A program made the position numbers and the translations under genes. 64,000 nucleotides of DNA from NCBI GenBank assembly GCA_029706075.1, contig JAINUG010000304.1:693001-757000 (forward strand), in the 5' to 3' direction. Shown here piece by piece: positions 1 to 11,599 of the stretch; positions within the stretch are counted from its first letter, which is position 1; every line of letters starts with the position of its first letter. The notes beneath the pieces were generated by a model, which was not told the DNA's origin, searched no databases, and saw nothing but the letters and a program-made list of their open reading frames with translations. The DNA is from Aldrovandia affinis (taxonomy: Eukaryota; Chordata; Actinopteri; Notacanthiformes; Halosauridae).

Positions 1-1357
1 GCACTTGAAGCTGTCAGTGAAAGCTTGGCCGGTCGCAGTTGTCTCTGGGTTTCTATGGACTTACTGTATTGAATGGAATAACATGCGATGGGTTTTGGGG
101 AATTTAATTGGAAAATATTGGCCTGCCTGGAAGCTGAGTTTCCGAGCCATACATCCAATCTGATTTTGACATGCCTCCGTTAATCAGGATCTGTCTCCAT
201 CCCTGTCCAATAGAAGATAGCTACATTATTTGTGGCTTGGGTACAGGAGTTTTTGGAGAGTGACGTCTGTTACAGGTGAGGTTGGCAATAGTTTGAATTA
301 TTTGGTCTTTATTTCTATATTATTGTAATTTGATATTTTAATTGAACTGCTAATCATTTCTATTCTAAATTGATCTCTTGGAGTTTGAAAGTTAGCCACA
401 GTAGTTAGATAATGTTAGATAATTGCATTGATTTGTCAGTCTGCTAACTTGCTAGCTAGCTAGCTGACATTTGCAGTTTAGATCAAACATGAGTTTAGCT
501 AGCCTAGCTAGTTAGCATGACGTTTTAGAAGAAAGTCTTTGTATATTCAACATGTCAAATAATAAACTGCGGTTTTGTTCCAGCTAAAATTTGCTACTAG
601 TTAACGTTATCTGGCAAACTATATCTCGCACGTTTCATGTGAACTGGGATAGCGTTAGCTAGCTAGCTAACTGCTTGACATTGAGGATTTTGAAGTCTGA
701 GAAAAACCCTTGTCGGGTGTGATACTATAGGGCACTTTGTTAGGAAATAAAGGAGATTATAATTTGCTTACAAGGTAAGGAGAAGGCTCATAATATCTAT
801 TTTGATATGTTGCAAAATTAATGTGTTAGCTTTTACCTTAATTAGGGAAATTATTTAGCTACCATACCCTGTATTGTTTCTCTATAAGAGTTTACATTTA
901 AAGGTAAACAATTCCTTTGTGAGGCTAGTATTACCAAGTGTACCAAAATGTATTTACTGTTATGTTGAATAACATTTCCTATGTTCCAAGTCTTCAATAA
1001 AATGCCAATTTATCTCTTTATTTGTTTCTAATGTTTGTACTAATTTGATTATAAAAAGTACTAATTTGTTATTGAATGAAGATGGTAGGATTGTCTTATA
1101 TGATGTCAGCCGTTTAATATGAGGATACTCTCTATTTTGCAGTAGTGAGGCAGGCAGCATCAGGGGTAGTGAGCACATCACTACCCCCCGCCACTGATGT
1201 GCCACATTTCTCCAGGCATCTACACTTAGATTACAGAAAGCTGCTGTGGCACAGGCCCACGACAGAATGCATGAAGTCTTTTTACTTGTTGATGTTTTGT
1301 CTACTGTCTATTGTAATTGTTATACATATAATTATGCAAATACAAATTATGTATATA
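1..1357. other. Intron sequence, GCTAGC-rich, no gene seen
   Basis: This is AT-rich intronic sequence with clusters of GCTAGC/GTTAGC words at about 446-500 and 650-675. Two short overlapping reading frames near 960-1513 on opposite strands have no recognisable motif, and the plus one runs into the Tc1 terminus. No exon of the SAM domain was found. A donor-like ACAG/GTGAGG stands at about 274-283 on the plus strand, without supporting coding sequence. Confidence 0.5.
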
Positions 1358-1387
1358 CAGTGCTGCTTGAAAGTATGTGAACCCCTT
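1358..1387 (+). repeat. Left terminal inverted repeat of the Tc1 element
   Basis: It starts CAGTGCTGCTTGAAAG directly after the TA target site and is complementary to 2982-3011, with one mismatch in the first 27 bases. It is the outer transposase-binding end; the inner copy is near 1551-1571. Confidence 0.9.
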
Positions 1388-1660
1388 GAGCAGTTTAGAG
1401 TTTTCCGTTGTTTTACCATGATTTTCTTATTTTATCATCACCAGTTTTCTATATATGAAATGTCAGGTTTATGTTTATCAATTGCATGTACTTGTTTAGA
1501 GGGAATTGTGTGAGTAGCCAAAAACTACATGAAACATGGAATTAGTGTATGTGCAAAAGTAAGTGAACCCCAGCTGCATTGGTAAAATCAAGTAGGTAAT
1601 AGATTCAGGTGAAACACATTTGGGTGCTTAATTAATCAATTAAGCAGACCAATCAAATGA

Positions 1661-2746
<1,086 letters not shown>

Positions 2747-2981
2747 TGGCTGCAAAAGGAGGTGCCACAAGCTACTAACTAAAAGGGTTCACATACTTTT
2801 GCACATGTCAAATTTTCAGTTTTTGTGAGATAAACCACTTTTGTTGAATAAATAATGAAAATACATCTTTTTTTTTGTTTGTGTCCATTATTTGGAAAGT
2901 CTGCTTTACAAATTGGTGTTTGGATATACATTTAATAAGGTTTTTTTTTTTTTTTTTTTTACAAAAACAATGACCATGTCT

Positions 2982-3011
2982 GGAGGGTTCACAAACTTTC
3001 AAGCAGCACTG
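2982..3011 (-). repeat. Right terminal inverted repeat of the Tc1 element
   Basis: It is the complement of the left end, followed directly by TA at 3012-3013. The inner partner motif lies at about 2787-2808. Confidence 0.9.
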
Positions 3012-3744
3012 TACATATAGAAAAAGAATAAGAAATAGAAAAATAACATATGAAGGACACTGCGACATATCTACAACTGGCAGACTTAGAATATCAAGGT
3101 GCTACACTAACATTTATTTAGTCTTCTATCTAACACACAGACACTGAAACTCTGAAGCTTGGTCATGTAGGGACTTTGCTAGGGGATACAAAGGCATTGT
3201 TCCTACCCTGGCTCCTACCTACAATCTGAGGGGAATGCACAGATCAGTGTGTTGGTGGCAGTCAAGTGGAACGCAGTTCATTGTCTTTGGCCACTCTTTC
3301 CAAATTAGGCAGCAGCTGCTAACTGGCCCTAACACCACTCACTATCCTGCGGGGGCTTCAGGTAATCAAAAACAGCTGCAGTACGATGATGAATTATTGC
3401 AGCTCCACGCCGCCCCCCCCTCCCATTCTGCCACCCCTCACCATCACAGTACACAGTACATCGCACATACATCATGCAATAAGCTATATATAGCTCCTGT
3501 GCAGCTTTTAAAAAGGGAATGCACTCCCTTTGGCCTGCTTAGCCTGATGCAAATTGTATTCAAATCAGAATAGGCATCCCAGCCTGTCGTTTCTGGCTTT
3601 GAAAAAAGAACAATGCCTCCATAACACACACAATCACAAGACAAAACACTTCAAAATGGTTAAAGCAGAAACCTTCCCTCTGCCAGCCCTGCTACAAATA
3701 CCACTGTCATCACTCAGACAGCTGTATTAATTACAGCTCATAAC

Positions 3745-3948
3745 TGCAGTGTAGTATAATGGTTAGGGAACTGGTTGCAGGTTCGATTCCCAGGTGGAGG
3801 CACTGCTGTTGTATCCTTGAGCAAGGTACTTAACTGGATTTGCTTCAGTAAATATCCAGCTGTATAAATGGATTGTATGCAAAAAAAAACTAAGTTGCTC
3901 TGGACAAGAGCGTCTGCTAAACGCCCGCAATGTAATATAATGTAATGC
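3745..3948 (+). repeat. SINE with tRNA-like head and UnaL2-type tail
   Basis: The head has a Pol III B-box-like GGTTCGATTCCC at 3780-3791 and an A-box-like region just upstream (AGTATAATGGTTAGGG). The middle block GAGCAAGGTACTTAACTGG is shared with the copies at 59.8 kb and elsewhere. The 3' end GCTCTGGACAAGAGCGTCTG can fold into the short stem-loop known from UnaL2/L2-clade LINEs and V-SINE-like tails, and ends in ATGTAATATAATGTAATG. One loop base differs from the GGATA consensus. Plus orientation, intronic. Confidence 0.82.
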
Positions 3949-4879
3949 TACTGGAAAAGTCCTCCTGTTGTGTGGCGCGTTTGTTCTCCCCTGGCAAGAG
4001 TACTGCCCACTGTCGCAGCTCAGCATGAACCTCCGAATCTCCCATATAGCGCAAAGGCTGGGGAGCGTCGACCGGCGAGACTAATAGTGCTCCGAGGAGA
4101 CGTCAGCTCTCGCCTGGCCGAGAAGTTGTTTTTTTAATTGGTGCGCAGTTGTGACAGGGCGAAGACTGGAACTCGACACAGCCCCCACCCCCCCCCCCCA
4201 GACTGTCAGAGTGGCTGTGTACATGTAAGAAACTGGGAATGGTTTTTGCAGCGATTCAATGGTATTAGCTGAAGCCTGAGTGGTGATCACAGCGACCATC
4301 ACCGGGCTCTTGTCATGGCCTCTGAACGAGGCTTGCAGAAACAGCCCAAAGCCCGCACGATCTTCCCAGGCCAAGACGGTCTTTATAAATACAGAGCAAA
4401 GTATAATTCGGCATGGAGGAGAATTTGACTATTCTGGCAGGGGGTGGGCCTCAAAGGAGCTGGCCCTCTGCTTTAATTGCACAGGCAGTGCGGCGCCCTC
4501 AGTTAAAAGCTGTACATTCATGTTAAAAGCATATTTAAATACGTGAGTGCTCCAGGGCCCGTCGGGAAAAAATGATAAATCATCCATTTAGTATGCGCAA
4601 AACATAATGTTAATTATTAATATGGGTGGCATTTTAAATCTGATGCCATTTACATTATTGTGGAACAGGGCAGCTGGTGAATCAATATTTGCTCCAGTCC
4701 TGGACTACACCAATACCGTATATTACCCTGCTGATCACTGGCTATTAACCAAGCAGTTTCCACTTTTTTACATTTTATATGTAACCTGGCAGTTGGGACT
4801 AGGTCACTAGGGAGTAATTCAGGCCGTTCTTGCTTTTGCATATCCACATAAAATTTTGTAATGTTAAAAATAAAAAAAA

Positions 4880-5020
4880 AGGACAGCAAGAGGTAAAAGG
4901 GGTAAAAGGCAGTGCCCCAATGGTACCACTGCAGTGCCCCAACTGGGAATCAAACCTGCAATCTTTGGGGTCACAAACTCAGCTCTTTAGCCACTACATC
5001 ACACTACCACTCTACACTAC
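4880..5020 (-). repeat. SINE head fragment, tRNA-like, reversed
   Basis: The complement contains a tRNA-like head: an A-box-like region (GTAGTGGCTAAAGAGCTGAG) and a B-box region around 4947-4962 (complement GGTTTGATTCCCAG), followed by the GGCACTGC block shared with the SINEs at 3.7 and 59.8 kb. The 3' stem-loop tail is missing, so this is a truncated or diverged copy. Confidence 0.6.
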
Positions 5021-5884
5021 AGGCGGTTTTCCTGAAAACATAAAGTTACAATTGCACTACATGATTTACTTGCTAGTAAAAAGCTTAAAGCCTTGTTCCA
5101 GTCTCATTATCCTGGCCTCAATTCAACCCCATTGTGCTCCACTATCCACCACCCCTCACATCCACTACAAAGGCACTCAGGTGTTACAAAATATAGTTTC
5201 TAGCCTCCCAGCATAGACAATCTGACATTATCAGTCATTCTAGTCTAGTGCCAATCGAATCCTGACCATGCCAGAACAGACTGTGCCCGGGAGTCCAGGG
5301 AATGATGCCTGATTGGCTACACTGCTGTATTCCCCGCCTCAGCGCTACAGCGGCTCCTCTGATTGATCAGGGGCCTCTGTCAGCTGTAGCACTCCTCTGG
5401 CACCGTAAATGGGCAGCTCAGCCAGTGGATTGCAGAGCGGGAAAAGTGTCAGCGGCTGGCTCCATGCTTTTTTGGTGGACTTGGGTGGGAATGTACACTC
5501 TCCCGAATTGATGGACGGTGATGCAGGAATGGAACAGGCCTGCAATTACAACTAGGGCATTCAAAATTGGGGGGAAGAAATCTAGGAAATATTTTTTTTG
5601 TGAAAAATATGACACTATCTAGGGCAAGTAAAATAGGCAAAAATATTTTGGCATAAATGTGGATACTTTTCCCTGTTTGACACATTGTGTCTAATGGTGT
5701 GCCTGCATCAGACTCCCAGTAAGGACTGTACTTGGGCTACAGTGCGGCGCGCAGAGATATCCTAATTATCTTCAAATCAATTAGCTTACATGTTTAAAAA
5801 CATTTTATACTGCTGGATATGAAGAGGTATATCTGAGTAAGTGCCTCACTCAACGCTAAAAGAGCAGCACCCAGTCAAGATCTG

Positions 5885-5945
5885 AATCTGCACATTTCTG
5901 GTTTTCAAGCACAGCTCCCTAACCACTACATCACACTGCTGCCCA
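5885..5945 (-). repeat. Degenerate SINE head fragment
   Basis: The segment CCTAACCACTACATCACACT is the complement of the same tRNA-like A-box region seen at 4880-5020. The remainder is too diverged to delimit. Confidence 0.45.
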
Positions 5946-6049
5946 AAGCAATCACTACCACCAGCAAACCATATTCCATTAACAGGAGTATCAAACAAAC
6001 GTCAGAATTCATCATTTCAAACAGCAGGTGGAGCTGTGTGGAGCAGACA

Positions 6050-6560
6050 ATCCTGACCAAGTTTGCCTCCGTGCTCTTGCGTTTCTCTTCGGTTTCGGCG
6101 TCAATATCCAAAAAGATTTTTTCGCTGAATCGAAACGGATGACACGTTTCTGCCCTACAGCCCCCGCAGGCCTTGGTTCTCGCCCCCGACGCGATGATCG
6201 GACGCGGGTTCAGAAAGGTTGGAGCCGCGGCACCTCAGCGATGCGGCCCCGAGACGCTCGTTCTATTGAAGGGCAACAACAGAGCATTAGTGGCACCTGG
6301 CCCTCCCGCCTCTCCCCATCCATCAGTGTCGGCCGTCCTGAGGGACCAGAGCTGCGGAGCTCTCCGCTCGCTAAACCTGGAGCTCGCAGTGGCTTAGAGA
6401 GCTCGTCAACACAGGTTAGGCTTTACAAGAGTGACTGCAGCGCCCGAGCGGATCGCTGACTGGTCGCACTGACTTGAGTCGGGTGTGCACTGGGCATGAC
6501 GGACAGACGGGAGGATGGACGTAAATGGGACACTGCTGCGAATTAGGCCTCAAACTACAT
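6050..6560. other. CpG-rich intronic pocket, function unknown
   Basis: This half-kilobase is visibly richer in CG dinucleotides than the AT-rich flanks (for example CCCCCGACGCGATGATCGGA near 6183). A plus-strand frame of about 143 codons (6028-6459) runs through it but has no family motif, and its composition follows the GC content. It could be an unmethylated CpG island or regulatory element, or old GC-rich repeat. I cannot tell which. Confidence 0.35.
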
Positions 6561-7194
6561 ACGTCCGTCTGGTCTGTCACGCTGCTGAAAAAGTCAAGGG
6601 CAAGTTCTGTTTTTTGACGACCGTGATGGATCTGGCCGCTTTGGTCAACGTCCCTTGTTCAGCCCACCTTTAACCTAATTGGCCGTGTGCTGTATTTCCC
6701 TTCCTCTCACTTCCTCTGTCGTGAAAAAGCAGTACAGCTTGGATCAGCAGAGCAGCTACTGTTTGAAACTGACCGTAGCACCCCTGATTTATGGCCCTCG
6801 AGATCATAACATAAAATGGATCATAACAGAGCAGACCGCTCAGAGTCTTTTCTCGGCAAATCAAGGAAGTATTCCAATAACTGGGCCTCTTTTATGAATG
6901 GGGAAACATCTCTTTCTTTAACCTTAGCTTTTAGGTATTCTAACACTTGTGTGTGTGTGCGTAACATGCAACAATAGTCACATTCATCCGATCTGACATT
7001 GTCAATGGACAAAGGACGCATGAAGGAGATGTGTTTGATGAACCGGATGGTCCAAGGCATCTCCATTATTCTTCTCCTTCATTGAGCAGGAAATTATTCT
7101 GTCACAGCTTTTTGTAGAGGGCGGCTTATGACAGTTTACAATGTTCAATGGGATACAGTCTGGACTCATATCCATATCCAAACCTTGGGCAGGG

Positions 7195-7245
7195 TGGTGC
7201 TGATGTAGCCTTCTGTTTACTTTACTTTAGTAAATATATCCAGTT
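7195..7245 (+). repeat. Fragment of UnaL2-type SINE body
   Basis: CTTTAGTAAATATATCCAGT and neighbouring bases resemble the middle block of the SINE at 3745-3948 (CTTCAGTAAATATCCAGCTG). The fragment breaks off where the family-B SINE at 7248-7680 begins, suggesting that the later SINE inserted into an older one. Confidence 0.45.
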
Positions 7246-7247
7246 GT

Positions 7248-7680
7248 ATCTTTTTTTATATATTTTAAATTTTTCGGATTTTTCCAGTTTTTCCTAATTT
7301 GGTGGCCCATACCCTCTATTGATCCAACTGTCCCCCTTCAACAAGCCCGCCACATTCAGCTAAGGGACCAGCCACTACTCTGGGACCGGCGGTGACTGGG
7401 ACAGTGAACCGCCTCCTTCAAGACGGCACTCGCCCATGCGACGACCGTGATTCCGATACATCCAGGGAAGCTTTCTGTACATGCGGCGAGCTCATACTGG
7501 CTTCCCTCACTCCTCCCTCCTCCCTCCTCCCTCTGGGGCGGACAGCTAATTGCTGGTCCCGAACGGGACTCCCAGCCAGAGCCAGACAGGCGCAGCCGGG
7601 AATCGAACAGCCAGGCAACCTGCACTCCAGACAGGTGCTTTTACTAGTTGAGCCACCCGGGGGGCCCAGTTCTATCATTG
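7248..7680 (-). repeat. SINE family B, full-length copy, reversed
   Basis: Read on the minus strand, it begins with a tRNA-like head (GGGTGGCTCAACTAGTAAAA, then B-box GTTCGATTCCC) at the 7680 end. It continues through a GC-rich body containing CGGACAGCTAATTGCTGG on the plus strand and a block related to GAGGAGGCGG, and ends in ACCAAATTAGG with an A-rich tail at about 7250-7300. The same order is found at 9.8, 14.2, 16.4, 42.0 and 47.8 kb. Short frames on both strands here are products of the repeat. Confidence 0.75.
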
Positions 7681-7689
7681 AGTAACATG

Positions 7690-8450
7690 TAAACTGCAAG
7701 CCAGACTAGAATAGGTCGGTACACAGGCAACATAATTCAATGCAAGGTGCATTCAATTCAAAACATATGACGTTCCCAGCTGACAGAGCTACATGTAAGG
7801 GAAACCGGGTGTATCAATGTTGACATCAGGGATCTTGATAACTGCTGCTTTGAGTCTGCACTGTCGAGATGGCACACCTGGTTACTGACGACAGCAGTGT
7901 TATCATTTTGCTAGCTTACTCCCAACAGCGTATCAGTGACAGGGAGACAACAAAGCAGCACACAGCCCAAGGCCCCCGGGACAAAGCACTGTTTACAGAG
8001 AATAAAGTGACAGACTGTTCTTTTCCCGTGACCGCGTTAACCCCTAAAAGTCCTGTTTCAGTCTGCATCGTGCTCCAGTGTCTGTATCCCACCTCAGATA
8101 AAAGCGTAGCAACTCACATCACATCAGCAACAACAAGGGATGGTGGGACACATATTTTGTGTGGAAGCTACATTTTCAAAATGAAGGGTTAATTAAAGGT
8201 GGGCTGAATTGTGATGAGTGATGTTTTACATTGGACTTGGTTAGCTCTACACATGGCTGAGCATGATAGGCAAAACCCTTTGATCTTCACAGGAGCTGCC
8301 ACATTAGGCTCACAGCTTTTCTTGGCGCAAGGCATAAAGTGACACTGTTTTATGTTTTTCTACAAAATCGACAAAAAACTGATGTCTTTCAATGTAATTT
8401 AGGGTAAGGCACCAAATGTGGCACCAAATGTGACCCCCACCCCCACCGCT
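7690..8450. other. Intron next to the SAM exon, nothing recognised
   Basis: This is unique-looking intronic sequence after the donor of exon 8454-8623 (transcription runs leftward). A 107-codon plus-strand frame at 7869-8192 has no recognisable domain. No repeat was identified. Confidence 0.4.
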
Positions 8451-8453
8451 TAC

Positions 8454-8623
8454 CTCCTCGATGGTCCAGTGCACCACACGGCTGGCCTGCACCCCCACCA
8501 CCCCGGGCAGGAGCTTGCAGTGCTGCTCCCAGCACAGGGGCAGGTCATGGCCAGCCTGGGCAGGGACGGCCGACAGGAAGACGGACTGGTGCAGGGCTCG
8601 CTCCAAGCTGTCCACATCGCCCT
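8454..8623 (-). CDS. l3mbtl4: L3MBTL4 exon: pre-SAM block and start of SAM
   Basis: This is a 170-bp exon (phase 1-0) from acceptor GTCTCCTGCAG to donor GTAAGC. It encodes GDVDSLERALHQSVFLSAVP, AQAGHDLPLCWEQHCKLLPG and VVGVQASRVVHWTIEE. ALHQSVF and WEQHCKLLPGV are highly characteristic of the C-terminal region of L3MBTL1/3/4, and W-T-I-E-E starts the SAM domain (usual continuation V-x-x-F-V-Q). The exon ends there, so the body of the SAM domain must be in a further exon. I did not find one between 1 and 8453, so that intron probably runs beyond the left edge. The intron separating this exon from the previous one is 27.6 kb. Confidence 0.92.
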
Positions 8624-9289
8624 CTGCAGGAGACAAGCAGGCAGCGCAGTGGTCACACACCCGCAAGCAACGCCTCCATCCAGGCCAGTGTTTTCCCCAC
8701 CCCACTGTGTGCACCGGGCCTCATTCCAGCGGACGGCTTAGATGGGCCCGACAGCACTTGTCAAGTATGCCGTAAAATCGTTTGAAGATGCGGACTGTTT
8801 CAATGGGCTTTTGTGCTGACGGAAAAGATACAGAAAGTAAAGGTATTCCTCCCTCTCAATCTCTCAGTGTTGCTGCCAAGGTCAAGGTTCAGAAACAATG
8901 ATCAAGGCGAACAAATATGATTTTGATGATGGAGAGGCTAAACGTGGAAAGAGTTAACGTGAAAATGTATATTGCAGTCAAGGTTATGGGAAATTGTAAC
9001 ATCTGGTATGAGACTCTTCTAGTAATTGGTACTGAGGCACGGTTGAGATTAGCCACTTTCAGGGTGCCTATTTCATAACTCCCTGGGTGATAATGAGCTC
9101 TCATTTACTGATTAGTAGCAAGTAAGTTAGGTGTCACGGCCGAAATATTTTTAGGTGTGCTCTAAAAGTTTTAAATATCGGATGAATGTACAGAAATATA
9201 CGCACACCAGAATCACATGTATCACATCTCCATCACTGAAGGATTTGTAACCTCAGCAGCATTCACAGTGAATGAGGATCCGAGGAGCT

Positions 9290-9640
9290 TTTGAGGACTA
9301 ATGGCGCCCGGGTGGAAAAAAACACCTGACTGCGCTAATGAGTGGCGGCGCAGCAGCCTAGCCTGCGCGGGAAAGGAACAAGATTAATTCGCGTTTGAGG
9401 AGGAATTCGGGGGGAATTTATCAGGCCGAACGGCGCCGTGGCGATAATGAGCCGCGTGACAGAGTGGCGACCGAAACGGGCAAGCGGAGACCGGCGACGC
9501 TCTGTTTTGTGGGTCACCGCCATGAATCTCCGTCATCATTAGGAACGGGACTGGGCCGGCGAGACCGATGGCGGGACAACGGAGGAGTTTTCCCCGGGAG
9601 TTTCCCTGTAGGGGAGCAGGTGAGTTACTGCTTTCTGGGA
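9290..9640. other. CpG-rich candidate regulatory segment
   Basis: The segment is dense in CG (for example GGCGGCGCAGCAGCCTAGCC and CGGCGCCGTGGCGATAATGA) inside an otherwise AT-rich intron. It ends with a donor-like GCAG/GTGAGT at about 9617-9625 on the plus strand. Overlapping frames on both strands have no family motif. It may be a CpG island or conserved non-coding element; an antisense first exon is possible but unsupported. Confidence 0.35.
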
Positions 9641-9780
9641 TCAGGCACACAGGTGCGACCCGTTTTCTGTCTAAGCGCTGGAGTCTGGGGACCGGGAGCA
9701 GGCTTGCGTCTTAGTTCCTGCTTCATCACCACGTGCCACTGTGCCCTGCTTGTTACAACTGCTCCCCAACTCTTTAAATA

Positions 9781-10062
9781 GGGTGCATCATTGGCTGTCC
9801 GCCCCAGGGAGGGGGGAGGGAAGCCGACACACACACACACAGTTCACTGTGCGTAGGAGTGGTTCTGGGGTACTGGAATTACAGTCGATGGCACAACGAG
9901 CGTTGTCTCAGAGGAGGCAGCGCTACGCCCTTGTCACTGCCGGTCACAGGACTACGGCAGCGAACTATAGGGGTAGGGGGATTGAAATAAGCACACGGGT
10001 AACTGGCTACCAAATTGGGAGAAAACGGGGTAAAATCTGAAAATTTATAAATAAATAAATAG
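9781..10062 (+). repeat. SINE family B, 5'-truncated copy
   Basis: The body GGCTGTCCGCCCCAGGGAGG, the block CTCAGAGGAGGCAGCGCTAC and the tail CTACCAAATTGGGAGAAAAC followed by A/T-rich repeats match the family-B order. The tRNA-like head is absent. A short AC run (9829-9841) interrupts the body. Confidence 0.7.
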
Positions 10063-11219
10063 GGTGCATATAGATGGATAGATATAGATACACCAATGTT
10101 ATGTGTTCCCTTTGTAGACTAATATAATAATGTGTCTCACACACTATAGTATTGCAGTAGTACAGTAAAGCACAGGAGCCTGGAGAGGAGATGGCAAATA
10201 TATTTAAAACTCCCGCACACTCTCCTGTGTCAATTCACCAAACTTTATTAGAACAGTAACTTATAACAAAAAAGCTAGCATTTCGGTCAGCAGATGGTCA
10301 GTTGCACGTAGCTAGAACAAGAAATAACGTCGCCCAATAATGAATTGTCACCACCCTCACACAGTCACACTCCACTCATACTAAAAACGAACTTTATTCA
10401 AAATGCAAATAGTAACAACATCCAACCATATTGTTGTGCGCTGAAAGCATAGCGGAGTCAAAACTACTCTTAGGTAAAGATTTTCAGTTAAAAAATGTCA
10501 ACTGAAAGCCAAGATGAGCTGCATGCGCTCTTACTGCATCAGTCTAAGGGGATACGTGACGGTAGTTGGAAGCACTGCATTTCATCCACCATTTCACAGG
10601 AAGAGTCTGATATGCTGAGGAGTAATGAGTGCTCTACATGGCTGCCAACCGTGGCTCACATGTAATTCATCTAATTAGATAATTACAAATTAGAACTCCC
10701 CAACTCTGTCACCTGACTGACGTTTTCTTTGCTGCGCGTAGTTCTGACAAAATTGGATTTTCAAAGAGCACCCGAGCCACCATGAATAATGATGGAATTC
10801 AGCCAATCAACCACGTTTAATGATGCCCCTTACAAAGGAACTGGCACCCTGAGGTCAATGTAGAGTCAAGGAAAAGTGCCACGGTACGAGACGCAATCAG
10901 AACTGCGCGTCTGAAAGTGGTGACACAGGAAGGGCGGACAAAGCTAATGGAAATTGGAGGGAGGAAATTGACTGAAAACAGTAGATCTGATTTGACACCG
11001 GGCTTTTGACATCTATAACATCAACTCCATTTGCTGCTTTTCTGACACTGGCCTAGCCTGCATTCTCGCTGTTGACAAACTGCAGAAACACAGTCATACT
11101 GCGTTTGATCGACTAGAGCCAACACTGTCAGCTATCGGTCCTATGAGCTGCAGGGCTGCAGGCATTTGCTCTGACTAATCAACTGAACCACTTGTTATCT
11201 ATTTACTCACTTTGTAAAC

Positions 11220-11315
11220 CAAGGGGAGTATACTAATCAGTAATATCAGGTGTAGTCAGTGCTTGGCTGAAACAAATCCCAGCGGCCACTGCGGCCCTCA
11301 GGACCGAGAGTTGAG
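11220..11315 (+). repeat. Probable end fragment of a hAT-like element
   Basis: The stretch with GCTTGGCTGAAACAAATCCC and GGCCCTCAGGACCGAGAGTT resembles the terminal part of common fish non-autonomous hAT elements (ending in a GGACCGAGTTTGAGAAC-like repeat). Only one end is visible, so this is a fragment. It lies directly beside the complete small element at 11337-11511. Confidence 0.4.
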
Positions 11316-11336
11316 TATCTACAGTATGTACTAGAA

Positions 11337-11511
11337 CAGGGTTCCTCAAATCTGACCCACAAACCCAAATCCGGTCCTGGTCTTCCTTTCTCTCAGATAG
11401 TTCATTGAACAATGAATTGGCCAGAGTGTCTTCACACCTGACTCTCAGGTAAAGGAAGGGTGGAAAAACAGCAGTGCCCGGCCCACAAGGACCGTGATTT
11501 GAGGAACCCTG
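11337..11511. mobile_element. Small hAT-like inverted-repeat element (MITE)
   Basis: The ends are CAGGGTTCCTCAAATC and its exact complement (GATTTGAGGAACCCTG), and the similarity continues inward (GGTCCT/AGGACC). The flanking 8-mers TACTAGAA and TACTGGAG match at six of eight bases, fitting a decayed 8-bp target duplication typical of hAT transposons. The element is 175 bp with no coding capacity. Confidence 0.72.
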
Positions 11512-11554
11512 TACTGGAGGATGATAACAATCGTATTATTATGTAGCTGTCCTA

Positions 11555-11592
11555 CATAATAATAATAATAATAACGATAATAATAATAATAA
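11555..11592. repeat. (TAA)n microsatellite
   Basis: A run of AAT/TAA triplets interrupted once by CGATAA at about 11575. Confidence 0.85.
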
Positions 11593-11599
11593 GGATGCA

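Noticed and set aside
6028-6459. A 143-codon plus-strand frame.
   Set aside because: It follows the CpG-rich pocket, where stop codons are rare; no motif, no homology recognised.
7356-7699. Four overlapping frames on both strands around 7.5 kb.
   Set aside because: They lie entirely within a SINE copy.
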